From Acinetobacter harbinensis (GTDB lineage Bacteria > Pseudomonadota > Gammaproteobacteria > Pseudomonadales > Moraxellaceae): a DNA stretch of 64,000 nucleotides. Shown here in pieces: positions 20,544 through 28,457 of this stretch (the first letter of the stretch is position 1; every line of letters starts with the position of its first letter). Location: positions 1,101,400 to 1,165,399 of the forward strand of contig NZ_JXBK01000001.1 in NCBI RefSeq assembly GCF_000816495.1. The letters run 5' to 3'. Position numbers and translations under genes: made by a program. The notes under the pieces are model-generated. The model did no database searches, was not told the DNA's origin, and saw only the letters and a program-made list of their open reading frames with translations.

Positions 20544-20903
20544 CTTTGCTTACTCTTCGTTGAATCTGGGGCAGTGAAAAACCGTGCATGATAGCACAAT
20601 CCGCTTAAAATAGTCTTGGCCATTGCTTGCTCAAGTGTCGTATTGAAAATATGACTTTGATTTAATAGCTATTCTCGATATTGGGTTGGATTTTTCTTTT
20701 TCAAGCCCTATCCGCACAATCTCTTTAAAATACAATTAATTTAAAGCAATTTTGAACACTTATCAATACAGCATATTCCGGGCTTAAAACCGGCATAAAT
20801 TGAATTTATAGGCTAAAAAATTAAAAAAAACTTGACAAGAATTCCGAACAGAGATAAATAGCGCCTAGACCCATTTACTTTTTTTCACCATGAGGTGGTT
20901 TTA
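20544..20903. other. Divergent rpoD / small acidic gene intergenic region
   Basis: About 360 AT-rich nt. It contains one strong sigma-70 promoter pointing right (listed separately) and, by position, the rpoD promoters, which I cannot place with confidence. No open frame with coding character is seen. Confidence 0.55.
20832..20860 (+). promoter_or_regulatory. Sigma-70 promoter for the acidic small protein gene
   Basis: A consensus -35 TTGACA (20832-20837), a 17-nt spacer and -10 TAAATA (20855-20860). Transcription would start near 20867, about 37 nt before the GTG start. Confidence 0.85.
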
Positions 20904-21110
20904 GTGTCTTCTACAGATTTTGAACTAGAGGAAAGCTTCAGTGAAGATGAAGTTAGCTTTGATGAAGTTTCGAGCAAAATTACAGCCAAAGAGTCTTTAG
21001 AGAAGCGTCGACTGATTGACGATCTACTTGCACAACGTCGTTTAGAGCGCCAACTGAAAGATTTTGATTACGATTTAGATGATGACGATTTTGACGATGA
21101 AGAAGACTAA
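20904..21110 (+). CDS. Small acidic PA3496-like protein
   Basis: A 68-residue, strongly acidic protein. The N-terminus is Glu/Asp/Ser-rich, the central helix is basic (ESLEKRRLIDDLLAQRRLERQLKDF) and the tail is nearly all Asp/Glu. This arrangement matches the Pseudomonas PA3496 family, described as putative envelope-integrity proteins. The start GTG 20904 has GAGG eight nt upstream; the earlier GTG at 20895 overlaps that site and is unlikely. Its function is unknown. It lies upstream of the UPF0149 gene, and both run to one terminator. Confidence 0.72.
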   Translation: MSSTDFELEESFSEDEVSFDEVSSKITAKESLEKRRLIDDLLAQRRLERQLKDFDYDLDDDDFDDEED

Positions 21111-21179
21111 ATTGTGATTTAGCATAGCCCGTTAAAATGTTATGCTAGGCGCAGTTATTTTATTGAATTTGGATTTTAA

Positions 21180-21704
21180 ATGAGTGCTTTAAATTTAGAC
21201 CTATTGAGCGAATATCTAGATGGCGACCAAAATGAGCATGGTCTAGATTTTGCAGCCACTCATGGTTTTTTATGTGCAATTGCCGTTGGCCCAACTTTTG
21301 ATAAATGGCTCGATGAACTTTTCGATAATAATCAAAAGAAAGTTCCTGCAGAGATGTTGGCACAAGTGCACGCATGGTTAGAGGCTATTCGTCAAAATTT
21401 AGCCAATGAAGAAGGCATTGCTTTTCCTTTTGAAATTGAAGAAGCATCTGTTGAATCAAGCTTAGGTGATTGGAGTGTTGGCTTTGTTGACGCAATGTTC
21501 CTAAACGAAGATGCATGGTTCACGCCTGAATATGAAGAACAGTTGGTTGATTTAACCCTGCCAATGATGGTCTTTAGTGGTGTAGATGATGAAGATCCAC
21601 AAATGGAATCTTTCCGTCGCAATGGCGAATTGATGGATGAAATTGCTGAAGAAATTCCAGACAATTTAAATGAAATTTATTTGATGTATCACACACCTGC
21701 TTAA
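21180..21704 (+). CDS. UPF0149 (YgfB/YecA-like) family protein
   Basis: A 174-residue acidic protein. The N-terminal LSEYLDGDQNEHGLDFAATHGFLCAIAVGP, with its conserved HGFL core, and a helical body match UPF0149/YgfB. No C-terminal SEC-C zinc motif is present, unlike long YecA proteins. In Pseudomonas YgfB modulates gene expression. A role here is inference only. ATG 21180 is the only sensible start. It precedes an 18-bp bidirectional terminator. Confidence 0.82.
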   Translation: MSALNLDLLSEYLDGDQNEHGLDFAATHGFLCAIAVGPTFDKWLDELFDNNQKKVPAEMLAQVHAWLEAIRQNLANEEGIAFPFEIEEASVESSLGDWSVGFVDAMFLNEDAWFTPEYEEQLVDLTLPMMVFSGVDDEDPQMESFRRNGELMDEIAEEIPDNLNEIYLMYHTPA

Positions 21705-21710
21705 TTTATT

Positions 21711-21750
21711 GCCATAAAAAAACACCTCAATCGAGGTGTTTTTTTATGGC
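21711..21750. terminator. Bidirectional terminator
   Basis: Perfect 18-bp stem, GCCATAAAAAAACACCTC with its complement, and an AATC loop. It separates convergent genes. Confidence 0.95.
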
Positions 21751-21754
21751 TTAT

Positions 21755-22168
21755 TTATACATTTAGCTTTTGTGCACAGCGATTGGCATACCAACCAAAG
21801 CTGACAAAAAATACCGCTGCATGAACCAAAATAAGCAGCAGCATCATTATGGCAATCAAAATAATATTGGTGCTTTTAACCACATTTAGAATATTGGAGG
21901 TAGCAGGACTCAGTAAGCTGTAGAAGAACAATACCAGACTGGTAATAATCAAAGACGTGATAGTACAACTCCAAATCAGTTGAATTCTTTCATCATCACT
22001 TGGACGTCGTTGTTCGCGTTTAACAAAATGGCCGGCCGTGATAAATCCAGCAGCAATCAGCGTGGGTATACTGATTGAGGTATTTAAGTTTAATAAGCTA
22101 AATAAAATACCCAGCAGCAGCAATGCAAAACTGTAAACAGCAGCAAAATAAACCAGATAATGTTTCAT
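21755..22168 (-). CDS. Small four-helix membrane protein (ABZJ_00895-like)
   Basis: A protein of about 137 residues with four hydrophobic helices: residues about 4-25, 30-50, 65-90 and 105-130. It is conserved mainly in Acinetobacter; from memory it resembles the ABZJ_00895 family, with a conserved basic loop after TM2 (VKREQRRPSDDERIQL). ATG 22168 is chosen because the upstream seven codons are not hydrophobic. Function unknown. It is minus-strand, 35 nt after the DedA stop. Confidence 0.6.
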   Translation of the reverse strand: MKHYLVYFAAVYSFALLLLGILFSLLNLNTSISIPTLIAAGFITAGHFVKREQRRPSDDERIQLIWSCTITSLIITSLVLFFYSLLSPATSNILNVVKSTNIILIAIMMLLLILVHAAVFFVSFGWYANRCAQKLNV

Positions 22169-22203
22169 GAATCTAAAGCCCCAAACCAAATTTAATGAAA
22201 ATA

Positions 22204-22821
22204 TTAAAACGACTTTCTTTTATGACGATATCGGCGATAAGCAAGCCACAGTAGAAAAATTGCCAAAAGGCTCAAGATGATATAGCTGGCTTGACTAAAA
22301 ATTTGCTGCATCAGAATTTGGTTTTCACCAAAATAAAAACCTACGCTGGCCAAGAATGTGGTCCAAATAATGGTACCTAAACTGCTATAGAACATGAATT
22401 TCCAAAAAGGCATGTGGCTCATGCCGGCAGGAATACTAATCAAGGAGCGTACAGCAGGAATCATGCGTCCAAAAAATACAATCCGATGGCCGTACTGTTC
22501 AAACCAGTCGAGTGATTTTTTGACATCCACCGATTTTAAAAATAAGAATTTTCCATAGCGATCTACAAAACGAAAAATACGCTCATGATTGAAGGTATAA
22601 CCCACCCAATACAACAATGCAGCAGCAATAAGTGAGCCGATGCAACCGGCAATCACGACACCCACCAACAATAACTGGCCTTGTGAGGCAGTGTATCCGG
22701 CCGATGGCATAATAATTTCAGATGGAATGGGAGGGAAGATATTATCCAGAAACATCAACAGGGCAATCCCGAAGTAGCCCAATTGTTCCATAATGGATGT
22801 AATCCACTGGGTTAGATTCAT
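22204..22821 (-). CDS. DedA-family membrane protein
   Basis: A membrane protein of about 205 residues from the DedA/VTT family, a set of proton-dependent lipid (undecaprenyl phosphate-type) flippases that keep envelope homeostasis and drug tolerance. The family core FLDNIFPPIPSEIIMPSAGYTA, with the membrane-embedded Glu, and GRMIPAVRSLISIPAGMSHMPFWKF, with the conserved Arg, are both present. I chose ATG 22821; a TTG four codons earlier is in frame. A basic tail (YRRYRHKRKSF) suits a cytoplasmic C-terminus. Confidence 0.9.
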   Translation of the reverse strand: MNLTQWITSIMEQLGYFGIALLMFLDNIFPPIPSEIIMPSAGYTASQGQLLLVGVVIAGCIGSLIAAALLYWVGYTFNHERIFRFVDRYGKFLFLKSVDVKKSLDWFEQYGHRIVFFGRMIPAVRSLISIPAGMSHMPFWKFMFYSSLGTIIWTTFLASVGFYFGENQILMQQIFSQASYIILSLLAIFLLWLAYRRYRHKRKSF

Positions 22822-22903
22822 GTGGTTATACAATGATAAAGGTATCTAACCTATCCTAAAGACTATTTAGAGTGTGGTAAACGTCAATCTAAAATTAAAC
22901 CGT

Positions 22904-23191
22904 TTATTCTTGGCTATGTACCAACGTATGGATATAGACTTTTCTTAAGCTATAAGACAACGCCAAAGGAATAATGCTGAGTAAAGCATAAATTCCTAGA
23001 TTAATTTCTGTCAGATGATAGGCAATAAACAAAGAAAAAATTGTGCCAATTATTGCACCTAAAGTCACAATAAATAAATGTGATTCTTGATTTAAACTAT
23101 TTTTGAGTTGTTGTATTTTTTGATTATTTTCATCATGTACACGCGAGGACGATCTCATATTCTCAGCTGAATTAGATATTGTTTTGAGCAT
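22904..23191 (-). CDS. Hypothetical small two-helix membrane protein
   Basis: A 95-residue protein I do not recognise. It has a polar, Asn/Gln-rich N-terminus (1-35) that could form a short coiled coil, then two hydrophobic helices (about 40-60 and 65-82), and a polar tail. AAGGA eight nt before ATG 23191 supports real translation. It is a single gene between DedA and trhO. Confidence 0.5.
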   Translation of the reverse strand: MLKTISNSAENMRSSSRVHDENNQKIQQLKNSLNQESHLFIVTLGAIIGTIFSLFIAYHLTEINLGIYALLSIIPLALSYSLRKVYIHTLVHSQE

Positions 23192-23337
23192 GATTTAATT
23201 CCTTTTTCACGTTATATATTAATAAGTTAGTTTTTATTTGTGATTTAAGTCACACATTAGCAAATTATTAAGCGCTTGGTATACATTAATAGTGAGAATT
23301 GGTAATATTTTTTATCTATTGTTGTTTTTAGGTAAAC

Positions 23338-23362
23338 AAAAAAAGCCCTCTATAAGGGCTTT
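23338..23362 (-). terminator. Terminator after trhO
   Basis: On the minus strand AAAGCCCT pairs with AGGGCTTT around a 5-nt loop and a run of seven T follows. Confidence 0.9.
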
Positions 23363-23386
23363 GTTAGCAAGAGCGAATTTCGAGGC

Positions 23387-24319
23387 TTAGAGACGTTTAC
23401 GTTTAGCCGCAGTAATTTGCGACTGACGCATGCGAAAACCTTCTTTTTGTTTCTCGCTGGTTTTTTCAATACAGTGCTTGCACGAAACTCCATGCTCATA
23501 GCTGGTAAGCTGTACTTCTTCAGGCAATAAAGGCCAACCACAGGCATGACATTTAATGTTTTGACCTTCTTCAACCCCGTGAGTGACCGCAGTACGACCA
23601 TCAAACACGAAACATTCACCTTCCCACATACTCTCAGCGGCTGGTGTTTCTTCTAAGTATTTTAAAATCCCACCTTTTAAGTGATAGACCTCTTCAAAAC
23701 CTTCTTGTAACAGCAATGAGGTCGATTTTTCACAGCGGATGCCACCGGTACAAAACATGGCAATCTTTTTATCTTTATGTTGCTCAAGATTTTGTTTTAC
23801 ATATTCAGGGAATTCACGAAAGCTTTCTGTTTTAGGATCGAGCGCACCTTTAAAGGTGCCGGCTTTATATTCGTAATCGTTGCGCGTATCAATTAAAATC
23901 ACATCATCGCGGGCAATTAAATCATTCCACTCTTTGGCATCTAAATAGTGACCGACCAAATCGCGTGGTTTAACTTCAACGCCTAAAGTGACAATTTCAC
24001 TTTTAAGCTTAATTTTCATTTTACGAAAAGGCTTTTCATCACTATGAGATTCTTTGTACTCTAGGCTATTAAAGCCTTCATTGAGCAAAAATTGATGAAT
24101 TTGATCGATTGCATCGCGATCACCCGCCACAGTACCATTAATGCCTTCACCGGCTACAATCAGAGTTCCACACAAATTAATGCTGTTGACCAAGTCTAAA
24201 AGACGTTGTTGAAGATCGGTAGGATCTTGAACTTCTTTAAATTGATATAGCGCGGCAACAACCCAACTTGTGGTCGCTTGCTGTTCTACAGGTGCAAGCT
24301 GTTCTACAGTAGCGTTCAT
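23387..24319 (-). CDS. trhO: tRNA uridine-34 hydroxylase TrhO (YceA)
   Basis: Oxygen-dependent enzyme that makes 5-hydroxyuridine at tRNA wobble position 34, the first step to cmo5U/mo5U. The 310-residue protein has the N-terminal GTLIVAGEGINGTVAG domain and a rhodanese domain with catalytic Cys in IAMFCTGGIRCEKSTSLL. A C-terminal Cys cluster (CHACGWP...CKHC) may bind metal. ATG 24319 is preceded by GGAG; ten extra codons upstream lack a site. A terminator follows. Confidence 0.93.
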   Translation of the reverse strand: MNATVEQLAPVEQQATTSWVVAALYQFKEVQDPTDLQQRLLDLVNSINLCGTLIVAGEGINGTVAGDRDAIDQIHQFLLNEGFNSLEYKESHSDEKPFRKMKIKLKSEIVTLGVEVKPRDLVGHYLDAKEWNDLIARDDVILIDTRNDYEYKAGTFKGALDPKTESFREFPEYVKQNLEQHKDKKIAMFCTGGIRCEKSTSLLLQEGFEEVYHLKGGILKYLEETPAAESMWEGECFVFDGRTAVTHGVEEGQNIKCHACGWPLLPEEVQLTSYEHGVSCKHCIEKTSEKQKEGFRMRQSQITAAKRKRL

Positions 24320-24516
24320 GGAGACTCCAAATGTATTATGATAGGACAAAATTCAAGGCGCGTATTTTAACGTGAATTGTATGAATAAGCGAGAAAACCA
24401 TAACGAATATATGGTTTTTAAGTCCGACATAAACATGAGCGATTCGTGGTGAATTTTAGCTTTAATCTGATTTGATAGGATGATTTTGGTCATGGTGTAC
24501 ATAATGGGAGCGCAAG

Positions 24517-25002
24517 GTGAGTACTGAGCGTCGAATTGCCTCGTTAACCCCTTGTGTCGGACGCTGTTCGACAGTCTTTGGTGATGCTGTTTGTCGTGGC
24601 TGCCGGCGTTTTAATCATGAAGTGATTCAGTGGAATACCTATACCATAGAGCAGCACAGCGTGGTGTGGCTGCGGTTAGATGCACAGCTTGATCAAATTT
24701 TAATCCCGATGTTGCCTTTGGCTGATTTGCGTCATGTACACGGTTTTATTTTATCAAAGCGGGTTCGTTTTCGTGAGGATGCATCGAAGGGGCGTAAGCT
24801 CTATCATGCGCTTAAACTGTGTGAAAAGAATAAACATCTTGCCGAAGAAAGTGGCTTGGGTATTCATAGTCAGCAAGTAAAAGGCATTTGGCAAGAGTTC
24901 GAGCGCCGCGTACTGGCCTTGGCGACAGCAAGTTACGATTTCGCTTTTTTACGTGCAGATGGCATTCATCATAATCTACGGCATATGCTCGAAGAGGATT
25001 AA
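24517..25002 (+). CDS. DUF1289 protein with a C-terminal extension
   Basis: A 161-residue protein. The N-terminal 45 residues hold the DUF1289 Cys pattern, TPCVGRCSTVFGDAVCRGCRRFNHEV, four cysteines that could bind metal. The remaining 115 residues are helical and hydrophilic and longer than the usual short DUF1289 proteins. The start is GTG 24517 with GGGAG six nt upstream. Function is unknown. It is divergent from trhO and stands alone. Confidence 0.75.
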   Translation: MSTERRIASLTPCVGRCSTVFGDAVCRGCRRFNHEVIQWNTYTIEQHSVVWLRLDAQLDQILIPMLPLADLRHVHGFILSKRVRFREDASKGRKLYHALKLCEKNKHLAEESGLGIHSQQVKGIWQEFERRVLALATASYDFAFLRADGIHHNLRHMLEED

Positions 25003-25165
25003 AATACTTTATGCTGTTTTTGAGCTATTACGCTAAATAAAGCACTGAACTGGGTATGTGAATCGCATGAAAAGCAGATAAAGACCCAATGCTGTTAAAG
25101 CAAGAAGAATGAATTATCTTAATTTTTATGTTCTTTGCAGCATATTTTAATGATTTAACCTACAT

Positions 25166-25193
25166 AAAAAAGCCCGCCAAGTGCGAGCTTTTT
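25166..25193 (-). terminator. Terminator after panD
   Basis: AAAAAGC / GCTTTTT stem with an inner CGC/GCG pairing across one mismatch, placed just past the panD stop. Confidence 0.75.
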
Positions 25194-25209
25194 GAATCTG
25201 TTGATTGCT

Positions 25210-25590
25210 TTAAGCGACTTGAACCGGAATACAGTTTGCGGTATGGCTGACGGTATTGTTCGGGTTGGCATAGACCAAACGTGGTTTATGCGCATCTGCT
25301 TCAGCTGGGGTAAAATCACCAAAAGTCGCAATAATTAATAAGTCATTTACATCAGCTTGATGAGCTGCGCCACCATTCACTGAAATAATACCGGATTTTT
25401 CTTCACCACGAATGGCGTAGGTGGTAAAACGTTTACCATTGGTGACATTCCAAACATGAATTTCTTCGTATTCACGGATACCAGCTAAATCCAATAAAAC
25501 GCCATCAATAGCACATGAACCTTCATAATGAAGTTCTGCATGGGTCACTACTGCACGGTGAATTTTTGCTTTTAATAAACGAGATAGCAT
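25210..25590 (-). CDS. panD: Aspartate 1-decarboxylase
   Basis: Pyruvoyl enzyme making beta-alanine for pantothenate and coenzyme A. The 126-residue proenzyme has the self-cleavage site Gly24-Ser25 in [10 protein letters not shown], where Ser25 becomes the pyruvoyl group. The conserved NGAAH-type segment appears as [11 protein letters not shown], and Lys9 and Tyr are in the usual places. It is a single gene. No panB or panC lies next to it, so the pathway is split in this genome. Confidence 0.96.
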   Translation of the reverse strand: MLSRLLKAKIHRAVVTHAELHYEGSCAIDGVLLDLAGIREYEEIHVWNVTNGKRFTTYAIRGEEKSGIISVNGGAAHQADVNDLLIIATFGDFTPAEADAHKPRLVYANPNNTVSHTANCIPVQVA

Positions 25591-25733
25591 AGCTGGCGTC
25601 TCCTTAGTCGACCTAAGATTTTATCTTATGGTTAAATCAATTACTTATTACGGGGTAGCTAATCCACAGAAAACGCATTTTGCTCTGAAAAAAGCAGCAT
25701 GGCAAGTAGGATTATTGAATAATTGTAGAATGA

Positions 25734-26315
25734 TCAGTTTGGTTTGTAGGCGTTGATTTGATTCATAGCCTGTTGTATTTCACCGCTAACCAGTAATTTA
25801 ATGCGCGATAAAGCGTGATGAATCGCATCATCCATTAAATTTTGTTCACTGCTTGGGGCTTTGCTGAGCACATGACCGGACACGCGTTCTTTTGAACCAG
25901 GATGACCAATACCAACACGTAGGCGATGGAAGTTGGCACCCAGATGCGGCACAATATCGCGTAAACCGTTATGTCCACCGTGACCACCGCCTGTTTTTAG
26001 GCGAATGACACCTGGATCCATATCCAGTTCATCGTGTGCAATTAACATGGCTTCAGGGTTAACTTGATAGAATTTTGCGAAGGGGACAACACTTTTACCA
26101 GAGGCATTCATAAAGGTTGTAGGTAACAAAAGACGAACGTCTTGACCTTCAATATTACCTCGACCACTGATTCCGTAGAATTTAGGATCGGCTTTAAGGG
26201 CAATGCCATATTGTTCTGCTAGGCGTTCAACGAACCAAGCGCCTGCATTATGGCGGGTCTGGGCATATTCCTTACCAGGATTGCCCAAACCAACAATTAG
26301 CGAAAGTTTTGACAC
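25734..26315 (-). CDS. pth: Peptidyl-tRNA hydrolase
   Basis: Recycles peptidyl-tRNA that drops off the ribosome. The 193-residue protein has the family start LIVGLGNPGKEYAQTRHNAG with catalytic His22. It also has FMNASGKSV and AHDELDMDPGVIRLKTGGGHGGHNGLRD. It is the last gene of the prs-rplY-pth run and starts 18 nt after rplY. Confidence 0.97.
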   Translation of the reverse strand: MSKLSLIVGLGNPGKEYAQTRHNAGAWFVERLAEQYGIALKADPKFYGISGRGNIEGQDVRLLLPTTFMNASGKSVVPFAKFYQVNPEAMLIAHDELDMDPGVIRLKTGGGHGGHNGLRDIVPHLGANFHRLRVGIGHPGSKERVSGHVLSKAPSSEQNLMDDAIHHALSRIKLLVSGEIQQAMNQINAYKPN

Positions 26316-26333
26316 TAATTATACCGTCAACAC

Positions 26334-26630
26334 TTATGCGCGTTTAAAGTCAGCGTGCATAGGCGTATTTTTAGCTGGGTGACGTTGTAAAGCTTGGATT
26401 TTAACGCTTTCAACTTTGTCGCCCACTTGGATTTCGATAACTTCTTCAAAGAATTTGTTATCTTCAAGTGCTTTAACAAGTTGACGAAGTTCTAAAGTTA
26501 CAGTTACTGGAGCAGCTTCGCCGCCATAGATGATTGCTGGAACTTTAGCTTGAAGACGAAGGCGGCGGCTCGAACCTTTCCCTTGTACTGATTCGTCACG
26601 AGCTACTGCATTTAATACGAAGTTTGCCAT
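26334..26630 (-). CDS. rplY: 50S ribosomal protein bL25 (short form)
   Basis: 5S rRNA-binding protein. The 98-residue length means the short, E. coli-type form without the C-terminal CTC extension. The motif GKGSSRRLRLQAKVPAIIYGG and the C-terminal ALQRHPAKNTPMHADFKR are diagnostic. It lies between prs and pth, as in many gammaproteobacteria. Confidence 0.96.
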   Translation of the reverse strand: MANFVLNAVARDESVQGKGSSRRLRLQAKVPAIIYGGEAAPVTVTLELRQLVKALEDNKFFEEVIEIQVGDKVESVKIQALQRHPAKNTPMHADFKRA

Positions 26631-26686
26631 GATGACATTTCCTCATTGAGTTTAATTGACTGAACCTTCGACCAGTTCAGTGATAG

Positions 26687-26714
26687 AAAGCTCTGCGTTT
26701 AACGGCAGAGCTTT
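26687..26714. repeat. Hairpin between prs and rplY
   Basis: AAAGCTCTGC and GCAGAGCTTT form a perfect 10-bp stem, 13 nt past the prs stop. The 3' T-run on the minus strand is only three, so it may attenuate rather than stop transcription into rplY-pth. Confidence 0.65.
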
Positions 26715-26727
26715 AAAAATTTTGCGC

Positions 26728-27681
26728 TTATAGATAACTATCGAACATTGCGCTAATAGATTCTTCGTTGTTAATACGACGAATTGTTTCGGCAACCATA
26801 CTGGCCACTGAAACTTGGCGAATCTTGCCAATTTCTAATGCTTCTTGAGAAAGTGGAATAGTATCTGTCACGACCAATTCATCGAGTACAGAATTTTTCA
26901 AATTCTCTAGTGCTTTACCAGAAAGTACAGGGTGTGTTGCATAAGCAACGACACGGCGAGCACCGAATTGTTTCAATGCTTCAGCAGCTTTACACAAAGT
27001 ACCGGCAGTATCGACCATGTCATCCACAATCACACAATCACGATCTTTGACATCACCAATCAAATGCATCACTTGTGATTCATTCGCTTTTTGACGACGT
27101 TTATCAATGATTGCAAGATCGATATCACCCATTTGTTTAGCCACAGCGCGCGCACGTACTACACCGCCAACGTCAGGAGAAACAACCATAAGATTATGGT
27201 GTTGCTGTTGACGTAAATCAGCAAGTAACGCAGGAGTACCGTAGATATTGTCTACAGGAATATCGAAGAAACCTTGGATTTGGTCAGCATGAAGGTCGAT
27301 CATCACAACGCGGTCAATTCCTACCGTTGTAAGCATATCTGCTACAACTTTGGCAGTAATGGGCACGCGGCTTGAACGAGGACGACGATCTTGACGAGCA
27401 TATCCGAAGTAAGGGATGACAGCAGTAATACGACCTGCACTTGCACGACGTAATGCATCAGCCATAACGAGGACTTCCATAAGGTTGTCATTCGTTGGTG
27501 CACAAGTTGGCTGAACAAGAAATACGTCTTTACCACGAACATTTTCAGTAATTTCGACAGCAATTTCACCGTCAGAAAAATGACCTACAGATGCTGCACC
27601 TAAAGGAATGTGCAGGTGGCTTACAACTTTTTGAGCGAATTGTGGATGTGCGGTTCCACTAAAAACGACAAGATTGGGCAT
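26728..27681 (-). CDS. prs: Ribose-phosphate pyrophosphokinase (PRPP synthetase)
   Basis: Makes PRPP from ribose 5-phosphate and ATP for nucleotide, His and Trp synthesis. The ATG at 27681 gives [19 protein letters not shown] and 317 residues. [14 protein letters not shown] and the PRPP loop [13 protein letters not shown] are intact. The frame stays open 32 codons upstream, but that stretch overlaps a tRNA gene and is not coding. AAGGG lies six nt before the ATG. The gene starts only 35 nt after the CCA end of the last tRNA-Gln, so it depends on read-through of the tRNA array. Confidence 0.97.
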   Translation of the reverse strand: MPNLVVFSGTAHPQFAQKVVSHLHIPLGAASVGHFSDGEIAVEITENVRGKDVFLVQPTCAPTNDNLMEVLVMADALRRASAGRITAVIPYFGYARQDRRPRSSRVPITAKVVADMLTTVGIDRVVMIDLHADQIQGFFDIPVDNIYGTPALLADLRQQQHHNLMVVSPDVGGVVRARAVAKQMGDIDLAIIDKRRQKANESQVMHLIGDVKDRDCVIVDDMVDTAGTLCKAAEALKQFGARRVVAYATHPVLSGKALENLKNSVLDELVVTDTIPLSQEALEIGKIRQVSVASMVAETIRRINNEESISAMFDSYL

Positions 27682-27716
27682 GAAGCACCCTTGGCGGTTG
27701 GAATGTTTGGAATAGA

Positions 27717-27791
27717 TGGTAGGGGCGGCTGGATTCGAACCAACGGATGCCGAGATCAAAACCCGGTGCCTTACCACTTGGCGACGCCCCT
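27717..27791 (-). tRNA. tRNA-Gln(TTG), copy nearest prs
   Basis: 75 nt with encoded CCA. The acceptor stem AGGGGCG / CGCCCCT is perfectly paired, the anticodon loop is TTTTGAT (anticodon TTG) and the T loop is TTCGAAT. This is variant A of the six-copy array. Confidence 0.96.
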
Positions 27792-27882
27792 AATGCGGCA
27801 GAACTTTAATATTTTTAATGCTCTATGTCAAGGTATATTAACAAATCAAGCCTTAAAATTTGTTCTATCTTTTTTGAGAAAA

Positions 27883-27957
27883 TGGCAGGGGTAGCTGGAT
27901 TCGAACCAACGGATGCCGAGATCAAAACCCGGTGCCTTACCACTTGGCGATACCCCT
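27883..27957 (-). tRNA. tRNA-Gln(TTG), variant B
   Basis: 75 nt with encoded CCA. The acceptor stem AGGGGTA / TACCCCT is perfectly paired and the discriminator is G. The anticodon arm is the same as in variant A. Confidence 0.96.
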
Positions 27958-27998
27958 AAATTTGATCACTGTAATTTTTACTTAAACACTTGTTTAAA

Positions 27999-28073
27999 TG
28001 GCAGGGGTAGCTGGATTCGAACCAACGGATGCCGAGATCAAAACCCGGTGCCTTACCACTTGGCGATACCCCT
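27999..28073 (-). tRNA. tRNA-Gln(TTG), variant B, second copy
   Basis: Same 75-nt gene as at 27883-27957, with a 41-nt spacer on either side that is also duplicated. Confidence 0.96.
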
Positions 28074-28114
28074 AAATTTGATCACTGTAATTTTTACTTA
28101 AACTCTTGTTTAAA

Positions 28115-28189
28115 TGGCAGGGGAAGCTGGATTCGAACCAACGGATGCCGGGATCAAAACCCGGTGCCTTGCCACTTGGCGACGCCCCT
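28115..28189 (-). tRNA. tRNA-Gln(TTG), chimeric copy with mispaired acceptor stem
   Basis: 75 nt. The 5' acceptor strand is AGGGGCG (variant A) but the 3' strand is TTCCCCT, closest to variant B with one change. That leaves a C-U mismatch and a G-U pair at the base of the stem. Two further changes sit in the D and anticodon arms; the anticodon stem CCGGG/CCCGG is fully paired and the anticodon is still TTG. It may be poorly functional or decaying. Confidence 0.85.
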
Positions 28190-28280
28190 AATGCGGCAGA
28201 ACTTTAATATTTTTAATGCTCTATGTCAGGGTATATTAACAAATCAAGCCTTAAAATTTGTTCTATCTTTTTTGAGAAAA

Positions 28281-28355
28281 TGGCAGGGGTAGCTGGATTC
28301 GAACCAACGGATGCCGAGATCAAAACCCGGTGCCTTACCACTTGGCGATACCCCT
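28281..28355 (-). tRNA. tRNA-Gln(TTG), variant B, third copy
   Basis: 75 nt with encoded CCA and the TACCCCT/AGGGGTA acceptor stem. It is preceded on the plus map by a 91-nt spacer almost identical to the one at 27792-27882. Confidence 0.96.
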
Positions 28356-28381
28356 AATACAGTAATCTACAGATGTAATAA

Positions 28382-28456
28382 TGGTAGGGGCGGCTGGATT
28401 CGAACCAACGGATGCCGAGATCAAAACCCGGTGCCTTACCACTTGGCGACGCCCCT
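28382..28456 (-). tRNA. tRNA-Gln(TTG), copy nearest ispE
   Basis: 75 nt with encoded CCA, variant A acceptor stem. Its 5' end lies one nt after the TGA stop of ispE, so the RNA must be cut out of the ispE mRNA. Confidence 0.96.
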
Positions 28457-28457
28457 A

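Noticed and set aside
27682-27777. N-terminal extension of prs by 32 codons
   Set aside because: It runs through a tRNA gene; family length and the AAGGG site support ATG 27681.
27610-28292. Repeated plus-strand open frames and repeat-spacer look resembling a CRISPR array
   Set aside because: The repeats are minus-strand tRNA-Gln genes with full cloverleaf and CCA. Spacers differ in length (91, 41, 41, 91, 26 nt) and two pairs are duplicates, unlike CRISPR spacers. The small open frames are translations of tRNA DNA.
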